DNA of 41,061 nt from Elusimicrobiaceae bacterium (GCA_017646765.1 JAGCMD010000058.1:1-41061); one strand, 5' to 3'. Positions 26,398 to 35,544 are shown, counted from the first letter of the stretch. A program made the numbers and translations. Notes: generated from the sequence alone by a model not told the origin.

Positions 26398-26441
26398 AAA
26401 GCGGACACAGCCTATCAGCAGGCCGTGTCCGCTTTTCTTTG
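26398..26441 (+). terminator. Rho-independent terminator between mreB and mreC
   Basis: A 16-bp stem with one mismatch: AAAGCGGACACAGCCT (26398-26413) pairs with AGGCCGTGTCCGCTTT (26420-26435) around a 6-nt loop, followed by TTCTTTG. A small second hairpin GGGG-AAACT-CCCC (26445-26457) comes next. No promoter is visible before mreC, so mreCD-mrdA-rodA probably depend on read-through. Confidence 0.88.
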
Positions 26442-26479
26442 AGTGGGGAAACTCCCCGCCGGTACGTGAAAATTGACAT

Positions 26480-27340
26480 ATGGTTCCGCCCAGAAAGAAA
26501 GCCGTTAAGAAACAACTTTATGTAAGTAACCGCCGAAGATTCTTGTTCCCGGCGGCGTTCTTGTTGATTTCTTCCCTCTTGATGATTTTGCCGCTGGAAG
26601 GGATGGTTGTCTCCGTCAAAGCGGTGCTTTCGTACGTTTTTATTCCGCAGGTGCGTTTAGCGCACGGAGCCGTAAAATATGCTGAAGGGGTAAGCACCAC
26701 CGTACAGGAATTATTAAATGCACATCAAGAAAACCGCGAACTTAAACAACAACTTGAAATGGACCATTTGCTTACGGCACAAGCTGAAAGTGTGTTTAAA
26801 GAGAACGAACGGCTAGCGGCCGCTTTGAACATGACTCCGGTGCGGCCGTGGAAAGGAGTTTGGGCCAAGGTGGCTTATCGCGAGCCGAGCCAATGGAACG
26901 CTGTTGTTATAGATAAAGGTTTCGCAGATGGTATTGAAGAAAGAAGTGCCGTTTTATCATTAGAACAAGGACAAGAAGGTTTAGCCGGGGTAGTAATGGA
27001 AGTAATGGAAAATACTTCCAAAGTGCTCTTGGTGCGTGATGAAGATTTTTCGGCGGCGGTTGTTTTGGAGCGTGGCCAGGAAGAGGGTCTTTTGACGGGC
27101 GGCGGGGTCCAACCGGTACGTATTAAATATATTCCGTTGTTATCGGAAGTACAAAAAGGCGACAAGGTTTTTACGTCTTCAACGAGCAGTATTTTCCCGG
27201 CAGGTATTTTGGTAGGGCGTGTCCGTGCGGTGCGTCAGGATGGCAGCTTTCAAACCGCGCAGACGGTGGAAATAGAGCCGCTGGTGCGGTCATCCGCTGT
27301 TAAAGAACTTTTTGTCATTTCCGGACAGGAGAAACCGTAG
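26480..27340 (+). CDS. mreC: Rod-shape determining protein MreC
   Basis: MreC is a bitopic inner-membrane protein whose periplasmic part activates PBP2. The 286-residue product has a basic cytoplasmic N-terminus, one membrane segment (about 21-43), a coiled coil (about 70-112, with NRELKQQLEMDHLLTAQAES) and the beta-rich domain (from about 120: KVAYREPSQWNAVVIDKGFA). No clear Shine-Dalgarno precedes the ATG. The upstream in-frame region offers no better start. It is followed by mreD after three bases. Confidence 0.93.
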   Translation: MVPPRKKAVKKQLYVSNRRRFLFPAAFLLISSLLMILPLEGMVVSVKAVLSYVFIPQVRLAHGAVKYAEGVSTTVQELLNAHQENRELKQQLEMDHLLTAQAESVFKENERLAAALNMTPVRPWKGVWAKVAYREPSQWNAVVIDKGFADGIEERSAVLSLEQGQEGLAGVVMEVMENTSKVLLVRDEDFSAAVVLERGQEEGLLTGGGVQPVRIKYIPLLSEVQKGDKVFTSSTSSIFPAGILVGRVRAVRQDGSFQTAQTVEIEPLVRSSAVKELFVISGQEKP

Positions 27341-27343
27341 CGT

Positions 27344-27838
27344 ATGTGGAAAATGTGTAAATTAGCGGGTTTGTTTGTAGCGGCCTGTGTGTGCCACTGG
27401 GGGTTTGCTACCCTGTTTTTATATTGTGGGTTAAATGTTAATTTTATGCTTGTATTTGCCATAGCTTTTTGTGCGGTGGCACAGTTGGAAATCGGATACC
27501 CGATGGCATTTCTGTGCGGGTTGTTCTTAGATTTTTTCGGGGCTAAATTGTTCGGGAATAATGCTTTTTCGTTTACGGTAGCGGCGTGCGTTGTGTATGC
27601 GTTACGGGAACGGTTTGATTTTAACAGTTTTTTACCGCAAATGGTAACGGTCTTTGTGCTGACGTGTGCGGTCGGAGTGCTTAATAGCGTGCTGCTGATG
27701 CAGTTTACGAACTCCTCGTTATGGCCGGGTACGGGCAGCCTAGTTGGCGGCGCTTTTGTGGGTGCCGTGTTGTCTCCGTTCGTTTTTGCGGTGGTGCGTT
27801 TTGTGTGGATTGATTTAGCTGCAGACGAACGTCTGTAG
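27344..27838 (+). CDS. mreD: Rod-shape determining protein MreD
   Basis: MreD is a small multi-pass inner-membrane partner of MreC. The 164-residue product has about five hydrophobic segments, a normal length for the family, and a typical motif GFLCGLFLDFFG-like stretch (CGLFLDFFGAKLFG near 59-72). Assignment rests on these features plus position between mreC and mrdA. A weak GGAG ribosome-binding site lies at the end of mreC. Confidence 0.9.
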   Translation: MWKMCKLAGLFVAACVCHWGFATLFLYCGLNVNFMLVFAIAFCAVAQLEIGYPMAFLCGLFLDFFGAKLFGNNAFSFTVAACVVYALRERFDFNSFLPQMVTVFVLTCAVGVLNSVLLMQFTNSSLWPGTGSLVGGAFVGAVLSPFVFAVVRFVWIDLAADERL

Positions 27839-27844
27839 GAAAAT

Positions 27845-29659
27845 ATGGCGGTTACCAAGATTTTATTTAATGCGCGTTTGAAAATTATGATGGCCTTGGC
27901 CGCGGTTGCGGGAGGCATCATCGCTTTGCGGCTTATTGATATTCAAGTGTTGCGTCATAACGATTATTTGCAAATGGCCGAACGTAACCGTACGCAAGTT
28001 ATTTATCAAACAGCTCCGCGCGGACGCGTGTTTACCGCTGACGGTATAACCGTTGCTTCCAATGCCCCGTCTTTTAGTTTGTATTATTTGGGCGGTCAAC
28101 AAGAATCTGATTATTTAGAACATTTGACGCGGGATTTTGCTCCGCACTTGCAAGTGGAGCCGGCGGTTTTATCCGCCAAATTGCGGTCGGGGGCTACCAG
28201 CGGCAAAGCGGTTTTGCTGGCAGAAAACTTATCTACCAAAAGCATGGTGGCTTTGCAGGAATTGCAGCTCTATTATCCCGGGATTTACCTGATTGAAGAA
28301 ACAAAACGTAATTATCCGTATGGCGATTTTGCGAGCCACTTGCTCGGCTATTTGGGAAGCATGGATGAACGCGAATGGCGCAAACGCGACCCCAAGTTGG
28401 GGTACCGATTATCCAGCAAAATCGGCAAAAGCGGTGTGGAGAAAAAATTTGAGAACGATTTAAAAGGGAAAGACGGCGGGGTGTATTTGGAAGTAGATTA
28501 CCGCGGCCGCGTAAAAAGTATTATTGAAGATAAGAAATGGGCCGCCGGAAGCGATGTTTATTTGACGATAGATTTTGACGTCCAAAAAGCGGCAGAAGAA
28601 GGGCTTAAAAAATCTTCCACCGGCCGCGGGGCGGTAGTAGCGTTGGACCCGCGTAACGGAGCCGTACTGGCGTTAGCCAGTGCGCCGGCGTATGACCCAA
28701 ACATCTTTGTTCCGTACAGCGATTTAATGCCGGAGAATTCCGCTAAAAAAATAAACGAATATAATCTGGCTATTCAGGGCATTTATCCGCCGGCTTCTAC
28801 GTTTAAAATTATTACCGCTGCCGCCGCGCTGGAAAGCGGTAAAATTGATACGGAGCGCAAAATCAACTGTACCGGCAGATACAACGCCGGTTCGCGGTAT
28901 TTTAAATGTTGGGGCAAACACGGGCCGGTAGACTTTTGGGAGGGCATGGCCCACTCGTGCGATGTTTATTTCTACACGATAGCCTCCCTAATCGGGGCGG
29001 CTCCGATTGAACGGGTGCAGCGTTTGTTTATGTTCGGACGTCCTACCGGGATTGATTTACCGGGTGAAAAATCCGGCAATTTATACGGCCCGACCCGTCG
29101 GGCGCGTAATAAAACGTATTGGTTTATCGGGGACACGCTTAATTTATCTATTGGCCAAGGGGAGTTATTAGTAACGCCTATTAAGTTAGCGCAATTTGCC
29201 GCAGCTATTGCCAGCCGCGGTAATGTGTATCGGCCCTATTATGTGGATAAAGTAGTCAGTAACCAAACCGGCAAAACGCAGCAAGTCGGACAAAGTGAAG
29301 TGTTGCAATATGCCGCGTTAAAACCGGAAACATACGATATGCTTTTTAAAGCATTAAAGCACACGGTGGATAACGGCACAGCCCGGCGCGTGAAAATCAA
29401 AGGGCTGGATGTGTATGCCAAAACGGGAACGGCCCAAAATCCGCACGGAGCCGACCACGGCTGGTTTATGGCTTTTGCCGCTCGCCCCGGAGAAGAGCCG
29501 TCCATTGCCGTAGCGGTATTTGTGGAATTTGGCGAAAGCGGTAGTGCGGCTGCCGGGCCGATTGCACACGAGGTACTGGAAGCGTATTTTAAACAAAAGA
29601 ACGCTCGCACGAGCCTTGATCACGAGGCGTTACTCGCGGAGGGAGGTGCACATGCCTGA
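27845..29659 (+). CDS. mrdA: Penicillin-binding protein 2, elongasome transpeptidase
   Basis: PBP2 cross-links peptidoglycan during side-wall elongation together with RodA. It has an N-terminal membrane anchor (about 12-34), a dimerisation/pedestal domain and the C-terminal transpeptidase domain. Catalytic motifs are S318-T-F-K321 (SxxK), S371-C-D373 (the SxD variant common in PBP2) and K526-T-G528 (KTG). Length is 604 residues, close to E. coli PBP2. It overlaps rodA by eight bases, which suggests translational coupling of the two partners. Confidence 0.96.
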   Translation: MAVTKILFNARLKIMMALAAVAGGIIALRLIDIQVLRHNDYLQMAERNRTQVIYQTAPRGRVFTADGITVASNAPSFSLYYLGGQQESDYLEHLTRDFAPHLQVEPAVLSAKLRSGATSGKAVLLAENLSTKSMVALQELQLYYPGIYLIEETKRNYPYGDFASHLLGYLGSMDEREWRKRDPKLGYRLSSKIGKSGVEKKFENDLKGKDGGVYLEVDYRGRVKSIIEDKKWAAGSDVYLTIDFDVQKAAEEGLKKSSTGRGAVVALDPRNGAVLALASAPAYDPNIFVPYSDLMPENSAKKINEYNLAIQGIYPPASTFKIITAAAALESGKIDTERKINCTGRYNAGSRYFKCWGKHGPVDFWEGMAHSCDVYFYTIASLIGAAPIERVQRLFMFGRPTGIDLPGEKSGNLYGPTRRARNKTYWFIGDTLNLSIGQGELLVTPIKLAQFAAAIASRGNVYRPYYVDKVVSNQTGKTQQVGQSEVLQYAALKPETYDMLFKALKHTVDNGTARRVKIKGLDVYAKTGTAQNPHGADHGWFMAFAARPGEEPSIAVAVFVEFGESGSAAAGPIAHEVLEAYFKQKNARTSLDHEALLAEGGAHA

Positions 29660-30989
29660 TATGAAACAAATGAGTCCCGGCCGCCGCCGGTTTGATTTTA
29701 TTTTGTTGGGTGCCATGATAGGATTGGTTATTTTTGGGGCGTTATGTATTATGTCGGCTGTAAACAGCATTTCATTTACAAATTCCGTCGTGCGTACGCA
29801 TTTGATAGCTTTGCCGATAGGGGCTTTGGCGTTTTTTGCAGGGTGGAGTTTTAATTATCAAATTTATGATGAACAATGGAAAGCGCTTTATGGGTTTATC
29901 TTGTTGCTTTTGATAGGGGTGTTACTGTTTGGCTCGTACCAGCGCGGGTCGCGCTCGTGGTTTGTATTGCCGTTTTTTTCTATGCAGCCTTCCGAAATTT
30001 GCCGGGTATGTACGATTTTGGTAGCGGCGGCATTTTTAGACCGCCGCGGCAGACGCATTCGTGAAGTTTCCTCCGTTTTTTATTTAGGTATTTTACTCAT
30101 TCCGATTTTTGGTTTAATTATGATGCAGCCGGATTTTTCTTCGGTGGTGGTAACACTGCCGGCATTACTGGTTCTTTTGTATTGTACGGGTGTTAATGTT
30201 TTTTACCTAACGTTGGTGGCACTGCTGGCCGGGGTGGCGGGGTTTTTTACCATATCATGGACGTATATTTACCTTCATCCGGAACTTATGGATTATACGG
30301 TGGTGCGGATATTCCACGAGTTATCACACAACGGATGGTACATAGCCGGGTTTTCCGTAATAGTAGCTGTGTTGGGATATGTAACCTGGTGGCTATTTAA
30401 ACAATTTCGGGTGTACTTACCGTCGTTCTATTTTGTGTTAGCCTCGCTTGTGGTGCTGGCCGGACTTTTTGGCGGGATGTTTGTAGATCATCAAATGAAA
30501 CCGCACCAACGCAAACGGGTGGAAGCTTTCTTGGCACCGCGTTCCGATCCGCGCGGGGCCGGATACAACATTTTGCAAGCGCAAATTGCGATGGGGGCAG
30601 GTGGTATTGCCGGGAAAGGATTGTTTTCCGGTACGCAATCGCGTTTGGGATTTGTGCCGGAACGTCATACCGACTTTATTTTAGCGGTAGTGGGGGAAGA
30701 ATTAGGTTTATTGGGAACGCTTTGTGTATTGGGGCTTTATTTACTGATTTTATGGCGCATTATTGCGGTAGCGTATATGTCGGGGGATAGGTATGGCTAT
30801 TTGGTTTGCGCCGGGATTTTTGGTATGTTTTTCACGTATATGCTTGTCAACTATGGGATGCTGATAGGTATTGTGCCGGTGGCGGGTATTCCGCTGCCGT
30901 TTATATCGTACGGAGGGTCAAACCTGGTGTCCAGTTTATGGGCGTTGGGAGTGGTGCAGTCGGTATATGCGCACCGGTTGCGGGCATAA
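29652..30989 (+). CDS. rodA: Peptidoglycan glycosyltransferase RodA with an extra central segment
   Basis: RodA polymerises lipid II in the elongasome. SEDS motifs are clear: MQPDF near 158-162, HQRKRVEAFLAPRSDPRGAG (285-304), ERHTDFILAV with the conserved Asp at about D341, and the C-terminal PLPFISYGGSNL. At 445 residues it is about 75 longer than E. coli RodA. The excess is between MQPDF and HQRKR (about 205-280) and looks like two additional membrane segments. The ATG at 29652 follows GGGAGG. An open frame extends back inside mrdA to 29520 but has no ribosome-binding site. Confidence 0.95.
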   Translation: MPDMKQMSPGRRRFDFILLGAMIGLVIFGALCIMSAVNSISFTNSVVRTHLIALPIGALAFFAGWSFNYQIYDEQWKALYGFILLLLIGVLLFGSYQRGSRSWFVLPFFSMQPSEICRVCTILVAAAFLDRRGRRIREVSSVFYLGILLIPIFGLIMMQPDFSSVVVTLPALLVLLYCTGVNVFYLTLVALLAGVAGFFTISWTYIYLHPELMDYTVVRIFHELSHNGWYIAGFSVIVAVLGYVTWWLFKQFRVYLPSFYFVLASLVVLAGLFGGMFVDHQMKPHQRKRVEAFLAPRSDPRGAGYNILQAQIAMGAGGIAGKGLFSGTQSRLGFVPERHTDFILAVVGEELGLLGTLCVLGLYLLILWRIIAVAYMSGDRYGYLVCAGIFGMFFTYMLVNYGMLIGIVPVAGIPLPFISYGGSNLVSSLWALGVVQSVYAHRLRA

Positions 30990-30996
30990 AAAAAAG

Positions 30997-31695
30997 ATGA
31001 TAAATACGCCAAAAATTTATAAAATGCGTATAGTGTTCCGTGTGTTGGAAGAATCGGCGGAACAACTGAACGTTTTTAATGCGGTACGGAAAATGGTGCT
31101 TGCTTCCGGGCTGCCGTTTGAACCGGCTAAGGTCAACCCGCGTTGGCCGCGGCTGGCTTACGGGCCGGCTCCTGCTAAAGGACAGCGGGCGGAACGCGAG
31201 TATCTGGACATTTATCTGCGTACTTTGTGTAGCGAAGCAGCGGTGCAACAAGCGTTAGTAAAAGTGGCCCCGAAGGGCCTGGAGTTGGTGCAAGTAACGC
31301 GTGTGCCTTATCCGTTGCCTTCCGTGCAGAATTTGGCTGCCGCAGTCAGATACCGGGTAAAGGGAGATTTCTCCCGGTTTAATTTATCCGGGCGGAAGAT
31401 AGAAGATTGGGCCGAGGCCGGTAATCTAACCGTTACTTTACGCTCGCAAAACGGGATGTCATGCCAAAAAGATTTGGCACCCGGGTTGTTAAACGCGCGT
31501 ACGGTGGCCCCGGACGAAATTGCCTTAACACTGGTACCCATCAACGGAAAGTGGGTATCGCCGCAGTGGTTTATAGCTGCGTGGCTGGGAATAGAAATCC
31601 CGGCGCAGGAAGAATTGTTTGAACTAGAAGGACTTATTTTTATACGGCAAAATTTTTATTGGAAAGATTCGCAAGGCGAATTGCACCCAATGTAA
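30997..31695 (+). CDS. DUF2344-like (radical SAM-linked) protein
   Basis: A 232-residue protein resembling the TIGR03936/DUF2344 family, which usually accompanies or is fused to a radical SAM protein. The N-terminal part (KMRIVFRVLEESAEQLNVFN, about 9-28, and the following LASGLPFEPAKVNPRWPRLA) matches the family layout. As I remember, this family often stands directly before ribonuclease G in Firmicutes, and it does so here. The usual radical SAM partner is not in this window. The start at 30997 is eight bases after rodA; Met at residue 10 is an alternative. Function unknown. Confidence 0.7.
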   Translation: MINTPKIYKMRIVFRVLEESAEQLNVFNAVRKMVLASGLPFEPAKVNPRWPRLAYGPAPAKGQRAEREYLDIYLRTLCSEAAVQQALVKVAPKGLELVQVTRVPYPLPSVQNLAAAVRYRVKGDFSRFNLSGRKIEDWAEAGNLTVTLRSQNGMSCQKDLAPGLLNARTVAPDEIALTLVPINGKWVSPQWFIAAWLGIEIPAQEELFELEGLIFIRQNFYWKDSQGELHPM

Positions 31696-31726
31696 CAGGC
31701 TGCCGTAGCCAGGAGAGGATTTTATT

Positions 31727-33181
31727 ATGAGTAAAACAATAGAGGGACTTCCCAGTGTGGAAGTATTAGTTAATACGTCGTTTGAAGAAACGCGCATTGC
31801 TATTTTAGAAGACGGGCGTGTCAACGAACTTTTGTGGGAACGCCGCGGCGCGCTTAATATCGTGGGAAACATTTACAAGGGAACGGTTGAAAATGTGCTT
31901 CCCGGTATTTCCAGTGCGTTTTTAAATATCGGTTACGAAAAAAATGCGTATTTATATATTTCCGACGTTATTGGCGGCGATAAAAAGAACATTGACAAAG
32001 CCCTTCACAAAGGTCAAGAGGTCATGGTACAGGTCGTCAAAGATGCTATCAGCACCAAAGGGATGAAAGTAACTATGGATGTGACCTTGCCCGGACGCTA
32101 TTTGGTGCTCACGCCGCACCAAAGTTTTGTGGGCGTTTCCAAACATATTGAAGATTCCGAGGCGCGCCACAAACTCAACGAAGTTATGCAAGAGCTGGCC
32201 AAGAAACATTTAAACGGAATGGGGTGCATTGTCCGCACGGAAGCCGAGGAAGCCACCAAAGATGAATTAGAGCGGGAAATTAAGTATTTATACCGCCAAT
32301 GGCAATCCATTGTAAAGAAATTTGAAACATCTCGTTCGCCGAAACTTTTGCACGAAGATATGGATGCGGTGTTGCAAGTGGCGCGGGATGTGTTATCGGA
32401 AAATGCCAAGGTTTATATGTTAGACAACCAAAAAGATTATGAGCGTGTGCTTGATTTTGTAAGCAAGAACTCGCCGGAACTGGCTGACCGTGTAAAACTT
32501 TACAAAGGCAAAACGCCGATTTTTGAAGCGTATGATGTGGAGCCGGAAATTGATAACTTGCGCAAAATCAAATTGCCGCTTCCTAACGGCGGAAGTATCA
32601 TTATCCAAGAAGCCGAATCGCTTTGCGCCATTGACGTAAACACCGGTAAATTTACCGGCAATAAATCACAGGAAGAAACGGTTACACAAACCAACATTGA
32701 AGCCGCTAAAGAAATTGCCCACCAATTGCGTTTGCGCAATATCGGCGGCATTATTGTAATTGACTTTATTGATATGCGCAAAGCTTCCAGCCGCCACCGC
32801 GTGGTGGAGGCACTGGCACAAGCCGTTCGCGGAGACAGGGCCAAAATCCGCATTTTACCGATTACGCGTTTGGGACTTGTAGAAATGACCCGTGAGCGCA
32901 AACGCGCCAGCACCGGTAGCTTTATCAGCGAAGAATGCCCGCAGTGTCACGGTTCGGGACGGGTGCTTTCCGCCGAAAGTATGCGTATTAAAATTCAACG
33001 TGAGATTTACGATTTAACCAACGGCCGCCCCGGCGGAAATTTGCGTGTGGTATTGCATCCGGTTTTGGCAGAAGCCATTAAGCAACGTCAGGAGGATATT
33101 GAACAAAATATTCACCGCACGCTTAAAATTCAGGCCGACCCGCAACTCGTGTGGGAAGACTATAAAATCGTTTTGGAATAA
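31727..33181 (+). CDS. rng: Ribonuclease E/G family protein
   Basis: RNase G cleaves single-stranded RNA, in E. coli for 16S rRNA 5' maturation and mRNA decay. The 484-residue product has the length of RNase G and lacks the RNase E scaffold tail. An S1 domain comes first (about 40-120, NVLPGISSAFLNIGYEKNAY). The catalytic aspartates are D303 (AIDVNTG) and D346 (VIDFIDM). The zinc-link CPQC is at 404-407 (CPQCHGSGR). AGGAGAGG at 31711-31718 is upstream. It lies in the elongasome gene run; E. coli RNase G also affects cell shape (CafA). Confidence 0.95.
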   Translation: MSKTIEGLPSVEVLVNTSFEETRIAILEDGRVNELLWERRGALNIVGNIYKGTVENVLPGISSAFLNIGYEKNAYLYISDVIGGDKKNIDKALHKGQEVMVQVVKDAISTKGMKVTMDVTLPGRYLVLTPHQSFVGVSKHIEDSEARHKLNEVMQELAKKHLNGMGCIVRTEAEEATKDELEREIKYLYRQWQSIVKKFETSRSPKLLHEDMDAVLQVARDVLSENAKVYMLDNQKDYERVLDFVSKNSPELADRVKLYKGKTPIFEAYDVEPEIDNLRKIKLPLPNGGSIIIQEAESLCAIDVNTGKFTGNKSQEETVTQTNIEAAKEIAHQLRLRNIGGIIVIDFIDMRKASSRHRVVEALAQAVRGDRAKIRILPITRLGLVEMTRERKRASTGSFISEECPQCHGSGRVLSAESMRIKIQREIYDLTNGRPGGNLRVVLHPVLAEAIKQRQEDIEQNIHRTLKIQADPQLVWEDYKIVLE

Positions 33182-33203
33182 GTTTTTTCGGCGTGATAAA
33201 ACC

Positions 33204-34820
33204 ATGAAACGCGTATTACGGACGGTTTGCCTGTCTTTGCTCAGCTTGTTTTTGGCACAACTTGCTTGCGGCCAAGACCAAGTGCCCCTGCTGATTTCCG
33301 GCAAGAAACAAGGGAGCGTCAGCGCGCTAACCAAAAACGGCACTACTTATGTGGATTTGCAAAAAACCGCCCGCAAATTAGGGGCAAGTGTGGAACTTTT
33401 TGCGCGTTCTAAACAAGTGAAAATTACCGCGCGTGGTTTTTATGCTATTTTGACGGCTTCCTTGCCGGAAATAATTCTGAACGCTCAAACGGTACGGATG
33501 CCGGGGGCTGTCTTTAGCGAAAGCAGCACTATATACGTGCCGGTAGAATTTTTCTTGCTGCCGCAATTTGGCAAAGCGGTGGGAAAGGAAATTTCGTTTG
33601 TAAACGGGGCATTGGAAGTAGAACGTCCCTTTGATTTTGCCCGTATAGATACACTCATCGGTTCCAAACAAGACCAGCTTGTTTTTGCTTCGCGTAAAAA
33701 AATTACGTGGACGACCTCCTCTCCCAACCCGCATACGGTGGTGGTTACGTTTCCGGATGTAACCGTTAAGCGCGATGAACACTTCCGTTTGAAAACCGAT
33801 TTTATTGCGTCGGTTTCTATCACCCAAGCGCGTGCGGACGCGGTTATGCGTGTTGTTTTGGGTAAAAAAGCTACTTCATGGAACGTGGAAGAAGAAAACG
33901 GGAAAATTTATTTCCGTGCCGGAGAGGCGCTTTCTTCAGCCCCTGCTCCTAAAGCCGAAGTAGCGCAAAGTGCGCCGGTTCCTGCCCCGGAAAGCAAAGA
34001 CGATTTTGAAGAAATGCCTGCCCAAGTTCCGGCGGCAACGTCTGTAATTAAAACGGAAACGCCGGTTATAAGTGCGGTTTCGCAAACCCCGGTCATGAAA
34101 GCCGCACCACAGGCCACCATTTCCGAAGCCCGCAAAAAAATGCGCATTATGGTTGACCCGGGACACGGCGGCAAAGACCCCGGAGCGGTGCGTTCGCGTG
34201 CGCGTGAAAAAGAACTCAATTTGGCGGTTTCCAAAGAGCTTTATAAACTGCTCCAAAAAGGCGGTTTTGAAGTTAAAATTACACGCGATAACGATACGTT
34301 TATCCCGTTATCCGACCGCTCTAAAAAAGCCAATACGTTTAAGGCGGATTTGTTTGTATCTATTCATACCAACGCTTCCAAAAACAAAAACGCCAACGGT
34401 TTTGAAGTGTATTTCCGCTCGGAAAAAGCGACCGATAAAGAAGCCGCCGAAACCGCTGCGTTAGAAAACGAGGCTATGCAGTATGAAGAAGTGCATTACA
34501 ATTTTGTGGATGCGTTACTTCAGTCGCTGGCCAAAAACGAATACATTAACGAGAGCTCTAAAGTGGCCGGATATGTGCGTAACGCCGTCTATAAACAGCC
34601 CGGCATCGGTATTGCGGTTAATCAAAACAACAGCGTGCGACAGGCTAACTTTTACGTATTAAAAGGGGTACAAAGCCCGGCAATTTTAATAGAAATGGGA
34701 TATATCAGCAGCCAAAAAGACCGCGGGCGTTTGACGCAAAGTGCGGTGCAAAAACGTATGGCACAGGGTATTTATGATGGTATTCGTAATTATGCGAAAA
34801 ACGAAGGTTGGATAAAATAA
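33204..34820 (+). CDS. Secreted N-acetylmuramoyl-L-alanine amidase (Amidase_3)
   Basis: This enzyme cuts the bond between MurNAc and the stem peptide in the periplasm. The 538-residue product has a signal peptide (1-23), a beta-rich N-terminal region (about 27-240) with AMIN/copper-amine-oxidase-N-like layout, a Pro/Ala/Thr-rich linker (245-305) and the zinc amidase domain (313-538). Zinc ligands and the catalytic Glu are readable: H321 (DPGHGGKDPGA), E337, H388 (SIHTNAS) and E497 (ILIEMGY). The start at 33204 has only a weak ribosome-binding site. The frame is open farther upstream within rng, but the signal peptide fixes the start. Confidence 0.93.
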   Translation: MKRVLRTVCLSLLSLFLAQLACGQDQVPLLISGKKQGSVSALTKNGTTYVDLQKTARKLGASVELFARSKQVKITARGFYAILTASLPEIILNAQTVRMPGAVFSESSTIYVPVEFFLLPQFGKAVGKEISFVNGALEVERPFDFARIDTLIGSKQDQLVFASRKKITWTTSSPNPHTVVVTFPDVTVKRDEHFRLKTDFIASVSITQARADAVMRVVLGKKATSWNVEEENGKIYFRAGEALSSAPAPKAEVAQSAPVPAPESKDDFEEMPAQVPAATSVIKTETPVISAVSQTPVMKAAPQATISEARKKMRIMVDPGHGGKDPGAVRSRAREKELNLAVSKELYKLLQKGGFEVKITRDNDTFIPLSDRSKKANTFKADLFVSIHTNASKNKNANGFEVYFRSEKATDKEAAETAALENEAMQYEEVHYNFVDALLQSLAKNEYINESSKVAGYVRNAVYKQPGIGIAVNQNNSVRQANFYVLKGVQSPAILIEMGYISSQKDRGRLTQSAVQKRMAQGIYDGIRNYAKNEGWIK

Positions 34821-34927
34821 AATTTGCCACATTTGAGCACCTAGCCACCGACTGGTCCCTCACGTACCTTCACGCGTACGTTTCGGGTTAACTTGCGGTG
34901 GTTATTCATCTCAAATCTGACAAATTT
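34820..34927. repeat. Long palindromic repeat, copy B (diverged)
   Basis: The arms AAATTTGCCACATTTGAG (34820-34837) and CTCAAATCTGACAAATTT (34910-34927) pair at 16 of 18 positions. The left arm starts on the last base of the amidase stop codon. The next inner pair is TAGCCACCG / CGGTGGTTA. The core keeps the skeleton of copies A and C (CCGACT, then CGTAC, CGTACG, AACTTGCGG) but much of the rest differs. It separates the convergent amidase and pilin genes and may serve as their 3' end. The bases 34928-34949 hold nothing else. Confidence 0.75.
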
Positions 34928-34949
34928 GTTTCCTGAGTTGCGCTTAAGG

Positions 34950-35525
34950 TTAATTAAAATCTGGCATGGTGTATACCCGCGTTCCGCCATTTTGCCCATA
35001 CACAATTCTTCCGTGAAATAATTTTTGGCAATAACTGCCCGGCGCTTTACTGGTAGGATATAAAATACCTCCGGTGCCTCGCTCTTCGCAATGGAATTTT
35101 CCAAGTAGGCGTCCATTGTTTATTTGTGCTTGGGGAAGTTTAAGGGCAATATCAAATACGGAACCAGCATACGCTCCGCTAATGCGACTCATCAACAAAG
35201 TAACACTGGAATTATCTAAAAAGATTTGAGCAGACCAATCTGAGTTAGAGCGCGTGTCAGTTATGGATACGTTTGTAGAGCCTTTTATCGTTCCGTTCCA
35301 ATTCTCTGGAATGGTAATATCTAATTCATCAAATTTGCCGGCGTATGCGTTATTGGCTAAAAAATACCTTTGTTGGGCGTCATAGAGAGCTTTTAATAAT
35401 GTTATTGCCTGCATTGCTTTTGCTTTTTCCACCGCTTTTTTATATTGCGGTAAGGCCACCGCCGCCAAAATACCGATAATTAAAACAACTACTAATAGTT
35501 CCAGTAATGTAAAACCTTTTTTCAT
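34950..35525 (-). CDS. Type IV pilin-like / pseudopilin protein
   Basis: A 191-residue prepilin. The leader MKKG is cut before F, giving [20 protein letters not shown] as the N-terminal membrane helix with the conserved Glu at position +5. The rest is a globular domain with two cysteines near the C-terminus (in KFHCEERG and GSYCQKLF) that may form the D-region disulfide. Proteins of this type occur in many copies in Elusimicrobium-like genomes. The ATG at 35525 has AAGGAG six bases upstream on the minus strand; an in-frame ATG at 35597 has no such site and would destroy the leader. Confidence 0.92.
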   Translation of the reverse strand: MKKGFTLLELLVVVLIIGILAAVALPQYKKAVEKAKAMQAITLLKALYDAQQRYFLANNAYAGKFDELDITIPENWNGTIKGSTNVSITDTRSNSDWSAQIFLDNSSVTLLMSRISGAYAGSVFDIALKLPQAQINNGRLLGKFHCEERGTGGILYPTSKAPGSYCQKLFHGRIVYGQNGGTRVYTMPDFN

Positions 35526-35544
35526 AGACTCACTCCTTTTTATA

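Noticed and set aside
26473-26478. TTGACA before mreC as a -35 box
   Set aside because: It lies one base from the mreC start codon, so any promoter would start inside the gene.
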